Positions 31,508 to 43,460 are shown, numbered from the stretch's first letter. The stretch is 64,000 nucleotides of DNA from Aradus depressus (GCA_963662175.1 OY759216.1:37899087-37963086); one strand, 5' to 3'. A program made the numbers and translations. Notes: generated by a model not told the origin, from the sequence alone.

Positions 31508-32222
31508 ACAGTCTTCGATGAGTCACCGGCAATGTAAGAACATTCAATTGAGTCAGTAATTAAGAAAGAACAATCAATTAAGTAAGAACAATCAATTATG
31601 TTTTCGCTCTCCCTATAAAACCAAACCATTTGAACTAAAAGTTAATATTTGACATAGATAAAGGCTACTACCAAGAAATAAAGGCTTCTGATTCCTCATA
31701 TTAAATTTTGTCTCTATACATTCATTTCATCGGCAGTTATTACAGTTTTTCTGTTAATACTCCCCTCGAATTCCCTCCCTCTTCTCTTTGGTTGATTTGG
31801 CTGAAAATCAATAGGTGTCATTCTCATGAGATTCTCAATGCAAGTATAAACGGTCGGGGGGGCCATGGTGGCCGTGCGAGCTGGAGTGTAGGGCTTTGGT
31901 CGCATGGTCTCACCATGGTTTGCGGGTTCGGATCCCGTCCGGGAGTGAGTTTTATTTCGTAGATAGAACTCCCTCCCGGGGCCATGGATGTCGTAAATAA
32001 ATACATAACAAAGTGACATGTCTAATATGCATTGTACATAAGGTCAAAACAAAAAAAAAAAAAAAAAAAACAAAAAAAAAAAAAAAGGTATAAACGGGAG
32101 TTATAGTGTTACAGACACACAGACAGAAACGGTTTTTTATATTTATAAACAGATCGGAAAACATGAAATTCCGTTTGAAACTCAACATCGAATTTCTGAC
32201 CTATTACATAACTTCTCCTAGA
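31508..32222 (-). mobile_element. HINE-A copy carrying a nested SINE-B
   Basis: The 3' end (GATGAGTCACCGGCAATGTA) is followed by a small tandem of AAGAACAATCAATTAAGT-like units, then modules, up to 31853. A SINE-B then interrupts. The HINE resumes at about 32098 (GAGTTATAGTGTTACAGACA) and ends CTGACCTATTACATAACTTC at about 32215, where a SINE-C adjoins. Confidence 0.85.
31854..32087 (+). mobile_element. SINE-B, full-length reference copy
   Basis: It starts GGGGGGGCCATGGTGGCCGT and has GGTCGCATGGTCTCACCATG, the B box GCGGGTTCGGATCCCGTCCG and GAGTTTTATTTCGTAGATAG. It ends CATTGTACATAAGGTC with a long A-rich tail. A 10-bp duplication GTATAAACGG (31844-31853 and 32088-32097) lies within the host HINE-A. 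The insertion therefore postdates that HINE. Confidence 0.92.
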
Positions 32223-32223
32223 T

Positions 32224-32559
32224 TAGGTTAGGTTTTATGACTCATGTCCGGGCTTTAACTACGAGGTCATATCGCCTACTACCAGAGCGCTCACTCTGGT
32301 GGACATGAGCCCGACTCTACTGTGGGAGTCCTAAATTTTGCCTACCCTAAATTTTTATTCACCTAGGGCAGGGGTCTTTTAACGAGTACCTGACATCGTA
32401 CAGGCTCGGGACCATCGCTTAACGTCCCATCCGAAGGACGGCGTGCTTAAGTTTATTCTACCTCCCAGATAAAATAAACTAAGGGCCTCGGTCGGGTTAC
32501 GAACCCACGTTCTTTAGCTCAAAAGTCAAGCACGCATACCACTGAGCTACCGTCGCCCT
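32224..32559 (-). mobile_element. SINE-C copy, nearly full length
   Basis: It begins TTAGGTTAGGTTTTATGACT (CCTAA-type tail, reversed) and ends CACTGAGCTACCGTCGCCCTC. A short deletion affects the TTTCGTC block, and the B-box region is slightly damaged. Confidence 0.88.
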
Positions 32560-33680
32560 CGAAAACATTTAAAGCCGAGTGCTTCGATTCGACCAGCATG
32601 AGTTGAACAGCAGTTCTCCTATGCTTATGTAATGTAAACATAAGGTCACCATGGCAACCAGCGAAGAAACGAAGTTAATAGAAAATAACTCATTTAGAGA
32701 AGCAAAATTAGAATAAGATTAATTTTAAAGACCAATAAGAATAGTAAATTCCACATTTGAAAAGTAAAAAGTACAAAAACAAGTTTTGAAAGTTTAAACT
32801 ACCATAGAAGTAATACAGTATAACTCAAATTTGATTAAAACTCAAATCAGTGAAACATTGTGAAGAGGATGCAAAACGAAGAAAGACAATTTAATAAGCT
32901 TCAAAATAAATATGAAAGAAACATGGGAAAATATCAGTTGGTAATTACGAGGTGATACTCCTCACAATAAGTGTTTGGACTTGATAATGAAAATTGTAAG
33001 AACATTTTGAAGCAACACCAAAAATTGTTTGGCTCTCAGAAATAATCACAAAATTTCCTCTATCCTTGGGATATGCGAGAATGCAGAAAATGTCTACCTT
33101 ATTTTTTGAAATCAGTACATTTTTTGTTGCACTTGGCGTCGTTTATTCCTCAAAAATGTTAGTCGTTTTCTGTAGTGTGAACCTGATGAGTATTCGGTAG
33201 GTTTGACCAATTTTGCTGTGTTTATTATTATCTTTAAATCTTACTTATATTTTTTTACCAATTTTAATAATTACTACATATTTTTTTTATAAAATTTAGT
33301 AATTATTACAAAAACTAATTATATTGTATTTTATCAAAAATATAATAATTGGTTTCTATAGATATGTAGCTGTTGGATCAAGGAAGTGTCATTGTAATGC
33401 TCTTGCGGTCCCTGATGCTATTTCCTGTGTATCATCAAATGGTAGTCTCATCCGGGTCCCGATCCTCTCTATATTCGCTACATATCCGTTATGTATTTAT
33501 CATATATGTGTGTAATATGGATATGAACATATTCATATTTGTAGAGTCTCTGCTCCTTCCTTAACCAACAATACTCGTAATAACATTTATTTACATTAAA
33601 CTATAGCGTCATTAAATTTTGTAGGTACATCAACCGATGTCCGAATACATTTTGGCGATCCATGTCGATATAGTTGAAAA
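32560..33680. other. AT-rich stretch, no gene recognised
   Basis: There is no convincing ORF. Purine-rich DNA at about 32640-33000 has no coding pattern in any frame I could follow. Confidence 0.3.
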
Positions 33681-33681
33681 C

Positions 33682-33871
33682 TAGTAAAAACAAAGAGCTT
33701 GTTTAATTTATATTGTATAATTCCACAAAAATATATACATATCATTCAAGTTTCGGATTACGCCAAAGTTCAATTTTGTACTTACGTGAGCCGAAACCGG
33801 TACACTATTTGTATTTATTTTTTTTTGGAATCAGTATACAATATAAATTTTAAACAAGTTATATGTTTTTA
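33682..33871. repeat. fold-back element with GCCGAAACCGG core
   Basis: The arms at 33682-33725 and about 33826-33871 are imperfect complements: CTTGTTTAATTTATATTGTA against TACAATATAAATTTTAAACA. The spacer contains GTGAGCCGAAACCGGTACAC at about 33786-33805. Confidence 0.65.
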
Positions 33872-33954
33872 CATCAACCTGTATTAAATCTTAGAATATA
33901 TACACGTATGAGACCTATAATAATTTTTATTTCAAAAAATAAATATAAGATAAA

Positions 33955-34425
33955 TAAAATGGAAAATTAAAATGGAAGCTTCCTGAGCTTCTTATATACA
34001 AAACACGACTTTTATATGATTTTTTTTATTTTTGATGCAATGAGAAAAAAAATTACGTTTCCGAATAGAGGTTTTCGTCAAACATAAACATTTAAAATTC
34101 TGTCTTAAAATTTTTTATCGTATCTCTTGCGTTTAAGAAGGTGAGGATGGACATTTAAGAAGTTGATACCTTTACGAGTTATATTTCCATCAAAATAGAG
34201 GAAGAATGTTTAGTTATTCGAAATTCTTCTTTCTTTCTGGTTTCATGGTCATTACTAGTAATGTTTAGAGGGAAAACATTTTTATTTTTTCTAATGACCA
34301 AGAGCGTAGGTAATGTCGATTTATTTATTTTTTAAATATCTCTGCAGCCTGTTCTATAATAAATATAATTTATTATTCGTAATGTTTTCTTTTAAAGTCC
34401 GAACATATTAGCAATAGAGCTAGAT
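33955..34425 (-). pseudogene. LINE ORF2 C-terminal remnant, copy 1
   Basis: This minus-strand segment aligns base for base, with indels, to 43580-44105. Translating the two copies across frameshifts gives a pattern typical of the region after the reverse transcriptase in non-LTR elements. It has a conserved 'quinone-like' K-x-A-L-R-x-I block, a DYxTR-x-K-x block, and HSSSLFEKNIT-like followed by GINFFNALP-like residues. This copy is heavily broken, with stops in all frames. Confidence 0.6.
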
Positions 34426-34997
34426 AGAAGCTCCTTATAAGACGATGTGGACTTAGGAAATATGTATGAAGTTCAGAGTCATTTGGAATTGATGTTCGGT
34501 CCACCATCCAAAAATATATATTAGGTTACTTCAAATAATTTATTTTGTTCTTTCGCCTGAATAAGATGATTGGCACCCGTTCAAATGATCATTGTTGGCA
34601 ATCTAACCAATGAAGAGTCAATGGACGTTTTTATTTGGGATTGTGCAGATTAAATTGATATCGTGTTTGTAGTTTTTGGCACTGTTTTCGTCTAGACACT
34701 AATTATTTTAATAATCCCATGTCATTATAATTCCAGACTGTTTTAATTAGTGCGTCTTTTTTTAAATCCTGAGTATTTTGATTACTTGTTAGTCGTATTA
34801 CACCATTTTTTAGGAAAATTTCAGTGCATAAAAATTCTTGTAAGAACAAGATTCCAACGTATAGACACACAACTAAAGGCAGCCCCTAGCGTTCGTGCCA
34901 GTTACAAATATTGCCCGGTGTTAAGCTATGTGGAACCCAACAATTTGAATTTGAGGCGGCTTCGAAATGTTTTTCGAAAAATAATAGGTATGTGTCA

Positions 34998-35180
34998 AAG
35001 GGGGCGCCGGTGAAATTGAGATATCATTCTTGCCTACTGCTCTCAAGTGTAAGTTCGAAATTCAAGGCCCTTAGGTCTTTTTTATCTGGCGGATGAAAAA
35101 ATGAGCACGTCGTCCTTCGGACTATAAGTGATAGTTCCTAACCTTTGAGATGTCAGTTATTCGTTAAAGATCCCAGCCTG
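34998..35180 (+). mobile_element. SINE-C copy, degraded
   Basis: GGGGGCGCCGGTGAAATTGA is a damaged A box. AGGCCCTTAGGTC, TTTTTTATCTGGCGG and CGTCGTCCTTCGGACTATAA follow, and it stops after TCGTTAAAGATCCCAGCC. A 12-bp inverted pair (35181-35192 and 35210-35221, ATCTACACATTG) adjoins its end. Confidence 0.7.
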
Positions 35181-35377
35181 ATCTACACATTGGACCAAGA
35201 CCATTTGTTCAATGTGTAGATAGACGATTGGCGTTGGAAGCTAACCATGGGCAGTCGATTTTCGGGCCAAACATTTTGGCGTGTCATCCACATGTTAGCC
35301 CAACTTTTATGTGTCCCATCTCTCTCTCTATATATCTTTATTATTGCATGAATGTTACTAAAATTGAATTTATTTTA

Positions 35378-35507
35378 TTTTTTTGGCCTTACGTACGATG
35401 CATATTAGCCATGCCTAACGGTGTTATTTACACAATATCCATAGTGGGGGGGGGTCTATATACGAAATGATACCCCCCTCCCCCCCCCCCCCCCTCCCCG
35501 GACTCGG
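35378..35507 (-). mobile_element. SINE-B copy with C-tract expansion
   Basis: It has a T-rich end, CGATGCATATTAGCCATGCC and TATATACGAAATGATACC, then the normal ACTCACTCCCGG stretch is replaced by long C runs (about 35464-35498). The tRNA-like part is missing. Confidence 0.6.
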
Positions 35508-35825
35508 AAGGAAAGGGAGTCAACAGAAAAACCCCAATAACTGCCGATATAATGAATGTGTTGACATGAAATTTCATATTTGAAGTCAAAACTCAATGAG
35601 GACGTAACTTGTCAAATTTCAGCGATATCGGCCGAAGGGAAGGGGTGTTCATAGCAAGGGGGACAAAACAAAATCCTATAACCGCCATTATAATGAGTTT
35701 ATCGGCACACAATTTAGTATTTAGGGGCCCTTATATAAGAAAACTATTGAATATTAGCGCAAACGGTCAACTGGTTATGGAGGGGGAGCGAAAAAGTTAA
35801 TTGATTAACTTCCAGTAGGGATCAC
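35505..35825 (+). mobile_element. HINE-A copy, 5'-truncated
   Basis: Two modules (ATAACTGCCGATATAATGAA, GATATCGGCCGAAGGGAAGG) and GGAGGGGGAGCGAAAAAGTT are present. The 3' end is degraded. Confidence 0.7.
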
Positions 35826-36767
35826 ACACCTCTAGTACCTTGTCCTACGATAAATGAGAATATGAAGTGACAATTTTCTCTCAAACTAAGTTCAAATGAA
35901 GTTCCTTCACCTATATAACACTTTTCCAGCACTTCAAGACTTATAACACTTGAAAATCTTCAATAGGGTCATGAACATCCGGTACATGACTTTAATTGTA
36001 AATTGTAAATTCCTTTCTAAAAATAGTGGTGAAGTTTTTTAAAAATTATCTTTCACCAATCCGAAGGTCATTAAGAAAAATAAGTAAAAATATATAAAAA
36101 AAGATTATTTTTTCTTAAGTTAATGTTTTATTTATTCAAATTACATTTTCCAGAATTATTAAAGAAAAAAAAAGGAACATAAATGTTAGATTGAAACTTT
36201 CGAAGTAACTGTTCATATTGACTATTTTCTTTGTTTTTATTAAAAATTCTATTATTAACTAGAGAGGAAATGATAATAAGTAAAATGTTATTTTAAACTA
36301 CACCAGTTTGTGGTCAACTTAGGACTTCTTGATACCAACCCTTTTTTTACAGGTCACTCTATTCGCAAGTTATTTGGAAAGTTTTCACCCTAATCAATGT
36401 TTTTATTCTTTAAATGAAAATGTTAATTTTAATAAGTAAAATGTTATTAAAGAACACTATGTCTCGACTAATATATTCTTCTGGATAGCCTTGAGAAGAT
36501 TTTTCTGCCTTCATCTTCATAGCTTTTCCTTTGAATATTTTTTCAATATCTTTTTAATAAAATTTCTCTAAATATCTTAAAAAACAAATGTTTGCATTTA
36601 ATCATTCAAAACATCCTTATAAATTATTATTTAGCTCTTAACAAATTGACTTCTATAAAGAGCTCAAAAAAGTAAGTTGAACTATGTAAATATTTCTTTT
36701 ACTGTAAAAATTCGACCCAGATAGTTTACCTCTGAGGTACAGATATATGTATATATATACCTTTTAG
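35826..36767. other. AT-rich spacer, nothing recognised
   Basis: It is low in GC with many A and T runs. No ORF or repeat from the other families was seen. Confidence 0.3.
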
Positions 36768-37262
36768 TTTTTACTTCACCAGCTATACAAAGTATAGGAG
36801 AAGGTATGTGATCGGCCAGAAATTCGATGTTGGATGATCACCAGCATTTCAGGTTTTCCGAGCCCTAATCTCAAAAGAAAAGAAAAAAAAAAAAAAAAAA
36901 GTGTGTTGTTTGTGAACACGATAAATTCCGATAGAATGAACGTTCAGAACCCTATAAGATTTCACTTATTGTTTTTCAGTCAAAGGGAAGAGGGAAAGTG
37001 GGGGAATAGGCAAAAAAATCTAATAACTGTCCATGTAACGAAATTTAGTATGTAAATTTAAAACCCCATAAAGACATTCATTTTCATTCAAATCAACCGA
37101 AGAGAAGACAGGATCAGAGAAGAGTTTAACTCAAATATCCGAATAACTGCCGATGTAATGAATGTATCGACACGAAAATGAGTATGAGGTTTTAGGGGGA
37201 GAGCAAAACTTAATTAATTAATTTGTGATGGGGAAGTACATTGCCGGTGACCTACGAGTTTT
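36768..37262 (+). mobile_element. HINE-A copy, full length
   Basis: The 5' end ACTTCACCAGCTATACAAAG leads to GATCGGCCAGAAATTCGATG. Three modules can be counted by AACTGTCCATGTAAC-like and AACTGCCGATGTAATGAATG blocks. The 3' end is GATGGGGAAGTACATTGCCG. Confidence 0.8.
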
Positions 37263-38489
37263 GGGGGGAGAGGGGTGAAAAACACTTTTCATTCTTTGTA
37301 AATTGTAGACTCGTCATTTGTTTGGTATACTTTGGAATCTTCTAGTAAACTGTCACTAAATTATAAACTCTAAAATTGTTTTTAGGATCGTTTTCTCTGA
37401 ATGCAGCCGATCGGCCTAGTTGCAGTAGGACGGTTAGTCCAGCTGCAGGACCCCTATAAGCGTCTTGTCCCCGTTCCCAAGTGTCCGTTGTATCGGGAAG
37501 TGTCACTGTGTTGACGCGGGACTGCTGGCGGTACGACAACCAGCCTCTTTGTACTCTCCCTACACTAGGCCTCATTGCACAGTTTTTACAGAGCTCTGTC
37601 ACTCAGGCTGTTTGGATAGCGGATCTTTAGCGTCTAGCATATTGTCAACTAAACGAGGTCGTATAGCCTTTCCTAACTGTATTGTGTTGTTATGTATAAC
37701 ATTTTCACAACTGAATATTAAAGTAACTTCGATTATTCAGATATCCAATTTCTTTGCTTTGAGGTTGTTAAATTCCTAAGAGGTATCAATGGATTAGAAA
37801 GGTGGCCCGGCACGTCCATAAGGAAGGTGAACAGTTGTGATACGACCAAATTTAGGTGTGGAACCATGATCAGGCGATCTATCGCTCCATCCAACAATTG
37901 ATTTGTGGTGAAAGCGTAGTATCGTTCAGGCACCGTTCTAACTCGCCCTATTAATCCTGTACTACAAATACCAATGACAAAGTTTTAACATATTAAACGA
38001 CTTTAAAATTTATGAAAATTATATCTAAATAAATGACTGAAACTTTGTCATATTAAATTTTCCATAATTTCAATTTATAATTTAGATAACATACAATTTG
38101 TTATTGTTATTGGACTGAAACATTTTACGGTAAGTTGATATTTTTTCAAAATGTTCCGCATTTTCCGTGCCGCCATGTTGGATTTTACCAAATTCTAAGT
38201 TCATAATCGTAATCAGCGAGCCCAAAAACCCCCGAGTACTAATTTTCTACTAATTTTGACAATTATATTCGGAGATATTGCATTTATTCATTAAATTTGT
38301 TAATTCTAAATTATTTCAACTCTGATTCCAATTAAAAATTATTTCCGCAACTTGGGATGTTGTGCACTCATCTTATATTGTCTTTCTGAAGAGGATGCAA
38401 AAAGTTTCATTAAAAAACTTCCTTGCTCAACGAGATTCATAAGTCGGCGATTTTCTTCCCAAATTTTACTGGATTACTCTAACAACAAT
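37263..38489. other. unassigned stretch with a GC-richer patch
   Basis: At about 37380-37640 the sequence is richer in G and C and open on both strands: 86 codons minus (37342-37602) and 104 codons plus (37465-37779). No motif is recognisable and I do not call a gene. The remainder is AT-rich. Confidence 0.3.
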
Positions 38490-38802
38490 CGACTGTTTTG
38501 TGCTGAAAATCAATAGTTGTCCAACATAAGGACTTCTTACTACATTTTTCGTCGATAAATTCTATTTACATGGGTAGTTACTAGGGTTTCTGAGTCGAGC
38601 CCTTTTCCTTTCAGCCATTTTCGCGGAAATTATTAGATGTGATTTTGAATTTAAATTTTTTCTTCTCTTTGCACGATTTGGTTGAAAATTAGTAGATGTC
38701 GTCTTTAAATGGGTCTGGATACACATATAACATTTCGTGTGGATACAATAATTTTATCGGGAGAACACACACATTTAGACGCATAGTACACAGACAGTTT
38801 TG
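38490..38802 (-). mobile_element. HINE-A copy, old and diverged
   Basis: Recognisable blocks are GCTGAAAATCAATAGTTGTC, AGTTACTAGGGTTTCTGAGT and CACATATAACATTTCGTGTG. Both ends are eroded. Confidence 0.55.
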
Positions 38803-39074
38803 AAGACATTTTGTTATAAATATAGCTCACAAAACAAACCTTAAGTGGAAGAAAATCTTGCAAATTTTCCTTCCATTTCCAATGAAATATTTTAAAAAAA
38901 CGATTGAGTGACAGCTGTAGCGAATATCTAATATACAATACGCCCTTGATGTCAGTTCCTCTTTTGACGTGGTGTCAGTAGCGTCCGTTCCACTTTACCT
39001 CGTTCCATCACTCCATCCCAGGACTTTTAACCGTTTATTAGTTTATTTAATTATATTCTTAGGAATTCAAATAT

Positions 39075-39268
39075 TCTTACTGTGCTTAAGACTGCGGGTT
39101 CGAAATACGGCTGAAACCCTTATGATTTTTATCTGGGAGGTAAAAAAACCTTGAGCACGCCGTCCTTTGGACGGCACGTAAAGCGATGGCCCTTAGTCTG
39201 TATTATGTCAGATACTCGTTAGACCCCTACCCTAGATGGAAAAATTTAGAATTCCCATAGTAGAGTAC
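39075..39268 (+). mobile_element. SINE-C copy, head truncated
   Basis: GCGGGTTCGAAATACGGCTG (B-box region), TTTTATCTGGGAGGTAAA, AGCACGCCGTCCTTTGGACG and AGACCCCTACCCTAGATGG are present. It stops in the PolII-like region before the tail and abuts a LINE fragment. Confidence 0.75.
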
Positions 39269-39269
39269 T

Positions 39270-39960
39270 TTTATACAATACAGACTATGAATGAAAATAG
39301 AACATCTCTATGGACAGCGACGAAAAGGATACTCTCCTATAAAAATTCCTCCCGTCCTCTTCATGATGATGACGGCTCTTGGGCCAAGTCTGACGAAGAT
39401 AAATCTCCCACCTTACTGAAATACTTACTCCACATACCGATATTGTTTATCTCATCATTCTTCCTCAGTCGATAGCGAGCTAGATAAAAACGATGCCCAA
39501 ACCAAACAAGGGCTCCCATCTCTCCAGTTACTACAGAAGCATCAGCCTCCTTCCTCTCCTAGAAAACGTTTTTGAGAAACTATTTCTAAGGAGAATCCTT
39601 TCCATACTGGATGATCAAAACATTATCCCTGATTACCAGTTTGGTTTTCGAAAACACTCAACCATACATCAGTGCGTTGTAAACATCATTGCATCTACCC
39701 TGGAGCAAAAGCAGTATTGCTCTGCGGCCTCTCTCCTTTCTCTTCCTAATCCTAAAATCTTACCCTTCTGAAAGAACCTTTTGTGTAAGCCAGAGCCTTG
39801 CCCTTTCTCCCGCGTCCCCAGAAATTGCCGGCGTTCCACAAGGTAGTATCCTGGGTCCTATCCTCTACACAACACACCTTTGCAGATGATACTGCTATCA
39901 TCTCTCCTCATCCCGACCCAGTCTTATCATCCAGACACCTCCAAGAACATCTGAATCTAA
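39270..39960 (+). pseudogene. jockey-like LINE reverse transcriptase remnant
   Basis: Three frames together show a non-LTR reverse transcriptase. First SLWTATKRILSYKNSSRPLH (about 39299), a pre-RT motif of jockey-clade elements. Then PKPNKGSHLSSYYRSISLLP and LENVFEKLFLRRIL...DYQFGFRKHSTIHQC (39493-39680), the fingers motifs. Then AGVPQGSILGPILYT (about 39826-39870) and ADDTAIISPHPDPV, carrying the catalytic F/A-DD pair in a shifted frame. Motif A with its first aspartate appears lost around CSAASLLSLPNPK. Frameshifts and the missing block make it inactive. Confidence 0.85.
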
Positions 39961-40062
39961 ATATAAAATTTCATATCAAAATATTCACTACATCGGCAGA
40001 TAATTTGCGTTTTTGAGTTGAGCCCCACCCTGACCCTCCCTTTCTAAAAAAAGTCTGTGACA
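39960..40062 (-). mobile_element. HINE-A fragment
   Basis: AAAATTTCATATC, TCACTACATCGGCAGATAAT and GTTTTTGAGTTGAGCCCC form part of one module. Confidence 0.5.
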
Positions 40063-40964
40063 ATATTTATTCATTATTGTTATGACGTTCAAAAGTACTA
40101 AAACTGTAATATGCTGCTCATATTCTTGATACTTATATTTTAGAAAACTATACTTTCTATGACTACAACGAATTGGCACGTATACTGTTGTAAATACTAA
40201 TAAATAAATATTATCATTCTAATAGCGCTCATAAAACTATGACGTAAGGCGTCGAAGAAAGCCAAAACCACCGCCATTTATAGTTGGGAATTATATATTT
40301 AATATATATGTAATTTATATTTGTACCAACATAACATGCTCTTGGAACACAGTTTTCCCATAGAAAAAATTGTTGCATTTGTAAAAATGCTCCTTGTTTG
40401 GTCGTATATATATATATTTTTTTTTTTAAAGTAAAACTAAGAAGTGAACTTTCTAATTTTTTGAACGTGTAATTGTAAAATATCCTATATACCTTTACAG
40501 AACTAAAACCTCAAAATAATTATATGTTATTCATCTGATGTAAAAAAAAATAAGAAAAAGTTTCTAAAACCAATCAGTGAAAAAAAAAAAGGTTTTATAT
40601 AATTATTAATAAAAATAAATTGAAACAAATGAGTTCATGAGTTCAATAATTTATGTTTCTGTTTCAGTTTTCAAAATACAATTGGTGGCATAAGTCCTTT
40701 ATTAGTATAAACAGCAAATATCCTTTAAATATATTTATTATTAAGTAACATCAAATTAAATACTAATTAATTGTATTTTTGTTTTGTTTCAGGTGAGTAA
40801 TAAAATATCCAGTTGGTAAGTTGTTGAACATAATTTATTTAGGATACAAACGAGAAGAATCGATGAAATATGTCGGAAGACGTTATGTGAAAATGGTTGA
40901 TGTTGTGAGAAGAGTGATTTTTTCACAGGTTGCAAAATAATAGATAGCCGGCTCTCGAAATTGC
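40063..40964. other. AT-rich spacer, nothing recognised
   Basis: A CAGGTGAGTAATAAAATATC sequence near 40791 looks splice-like but sits in no frame I can support. Confidence 0.25.
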
Positions 40965-41122
40965 CCTCATCCTAAGGAGTGAATAAGAGGAGAGGCTCGA
41001 CTCAAGAACCCAAATAACTGCCAATGTAATGAACGTATCGACACGACATTTAATATATACGTCGACTATTTGAAGTTTTTAGTCCAAACGATCGATTGAT
41101 TTAAAGATAGAGCGAGTTAATA
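40965..41122 (+). mobile_element. HINE-A fragment
   Basis: GAGGCTCGACTCAAGAACCC, AACTGCCAATGTAATGAACG and AACGATCGATTGATTTAAAG are the second module and the start of the 3' box. Confidence 0.6.
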
Positions 41123-41154
41123 TTGGTATTATTTATTTTTATTTTTTATTTATT

Positions 41155-41425
41155 TTATATACTTCGCACATTGTGAACTGAAGAAGGGACGTAAGAAAGT
41201 CCCAATATATCGTCTTGAAAAAGACACTTCTGGAAGAAGTATAAAAATATTTATCCTTATTAAATTAATCTATGTCTACTGTTTTTATTATTATTTTTAT
41301 ACTCATTTATTTTCTAATGTTTATTTATTAATTTCATTGTATTTTTTACCAGTATTGTATAGTATAATAGCTGTTTATGTATCTAATTTATAAGCTATCT
41401 TATTGTATACATTTTTATGACTGTC
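41155..41425 (+). mobile_element. D-tail repeat with stem motif
   Basis: It begins near GTGAACTGAAGAAGGGACGT, in which GGGAC and GTCCC can pair, followed by AATATATCGTC. It continues AGACACTTCTGGAAGAAGTA, an AT-rich stretch and TGTATCTAATTTATAAGCTA. It matches copies at 46460, 59155 and 19880. Confidence 0.65.
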
Positions 41426-42416
41426 GAGGGGAATTGGCTAAACAGTTCAATCAGACTCCATAGTTCAATAAGACTCCATTTGAATCTGCCTTTTCAAGAG
41501 TATCTTCTGGGATATATATGGTTTGAAGATTGCTGATTAAAGGGAGGTTTCCTTGGAGACAGAAACCGTTATTTCGTATTTTCTCAGTTATTCTTCATTC
41601 TAAATGAAAAAGATACAGAACCAATTTGAAACACTTTTTCTTTTTAAACCTTTTTGTTTTATATACATATAATTTTTTTTTTTTTTTTTGCTAATGTTAG
41701 AAATAACGGAGATATAAATTCTCCTGTTTTTAAATCTCCTATTTCTTGAAAAACTTCTTTGCTCTACTTATTTTAAATCCTCCACAGATTCACATCAATA
41801 CCCGTTTCCCAGTAGGCCGTTGCATTCTACTCCTTCTAGAGTTGAGTTCCGAACATGGAAAGTGCATGGGTCTATCATTACTCGTATTACCTGTTGCTCT
41901 ATGAGAGTTGCTGTGTGAGTGACCACAATCAGGATACAAGAACGTACCTACTTCTCATGTTCAAGGAGTGGCCATTAAGCCCCAATGAAATAACACTTCC
42001 CATAGCCTCTCTTCAACCGAACCAGGCAGGGATGGAGCCATAGTCCCTCCCTAACCGTCTGCACCGCACCACCTTAGGTCGTTTCCCCGCCGACAGGATC
42101 GTGTCCTCACTGTTGTCACCTTGTCCATCAAATTCCACTTGTCACTTGTGTCGCATTGTTTAACTATCCATTTAGATTTGTCATTTATTTTGATTTGTTT
42201 GAAGTGCATTAATGTGTATGAGCTCACTGCCAATCTAAACAAACATTACTTCATTCCACTCTAATGTGTTTATCATTCTTTTTAGTTTTCAAACCATTTC
42301 GTTAATAAAATTATTAATGATTACCATCCTTGAGTTTTATTGTTTTTTGTTAAAAGTAAATCCATTAATATTTATTATCGTTATTCTTTTATATCGCATC
42401 TCCTTGGTGTTATAAC

Positions 42417-42450
<34 letters not shown>

Positions 42451-43174
42451 CAACGGACCTTTTGCTGGGTTTTCTACCCAAAACACCCATGTGCATTCTA
42501 CAGAAATAAAATGGATTACGTTCAATTTTTCTTTTTAATACAGGTTTAACGAAGGAAACACAAGTTATGATGAGACCCGAACGAACGTTTTCATCTTTCA
42601 TGATATTTACATGGTTAGGTCTTGTCTCCTGAGTGTCAGTAAGCCTTCTCTGGAGCGGTCCACTACAATCCCATCTCTGTATAATCTCTGCTCGCTGACT
42701 AAAGTGGAAATTATTCAGACTTTTTTCTAATGTAATAATGGACCAAAATAAGAAAAGTTTTTTCTTCTTCTTTTCTTGTTTAAAAAATTTTTTTTTTTCG
42801 CAAAACATGAAGCTGGAAAACTTTTGACGGCAGGAACTGCTGAGCCTATATTGGAACAGGATGACCGAGGAGTATGTCAGCCAGTAGGTTGGTTGGACAA
42901 GGAAGTATCCTCTCTCTAATTGGAGTACTTCTAGGATATGGAGCAGTCGACCAGGCACCGTTATACACTCCTAGGATTGTTACCTAGGATTACCTTCCTA
43001 ATAGATCTCTTCTATCCCACTTGTCAGAGGCATGAGAGGTGGCTTTCATCCACCAACAGGATGTTACCTCTTTGTATTTTGTATAATGAAAATTGTACAA
43101 AGGACATGAGGCGAGCTGAGACTCGCTTCGCGTGGCTGATTAGGTCGATGGGCGACTGACGAAGCAGCACAAGG
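41426..43174. other. unassigned stretch with poly-T
   Basis: A poly-T run lies at about 42421-42447. A GC-richer patch at about 41780-42130 has only short open frames. A 170-codon minus frame (42446-42958) is discussed under rejected items. No gene can be supported. Confidence 0.3.
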
Positions 43175-43460
43175 GCCATATAATAATAATAATAATATTA
43201 ATTTCCGTTGAACCATAACATGGTAATTGGATACAGCAAACTATTTCGTACACCGCTCATGTATATACATCATACAATATTAAATATAAACACATATGAG
43301 AATAATAGTAGAAGATAAATGAATATAAAATTCCTTATTATTGTATGTATTACTTATTTATATTTCTTTAAGATAAATCTTTTTACGGGATGATATTTCG
43401 GGGAGATTACTACTACTATTACTTCCTCAGTTCACAAGGAGAGCGAAATGGGAAAAAAAG
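43175..43460 (-). mobile_element. D-tail repeat, downstream of a LINE remnant
   Basis: On the minus strand CTTGTGAACTGAGGAAGTAA is followed by CCCCGAAATATCATCCCG. It ends CCATGTTATGGTTCAACGGA and an (ATT)n microsatellite at 43181-43200. It lies downstream of, and in the same orientation as, the LINE fragment at 43580-44105, which suggests D-tail is a LINE 3' region. Confidence 0.6.

Noticed and set aside
42446..42958. 170-codon minus-strand ORF, the second longest in the window
   Set aside because: It runs through poly-T-derived lysine and phenylalanine runs and has no domain, splice context or compositional shift. It is best explained as chance.
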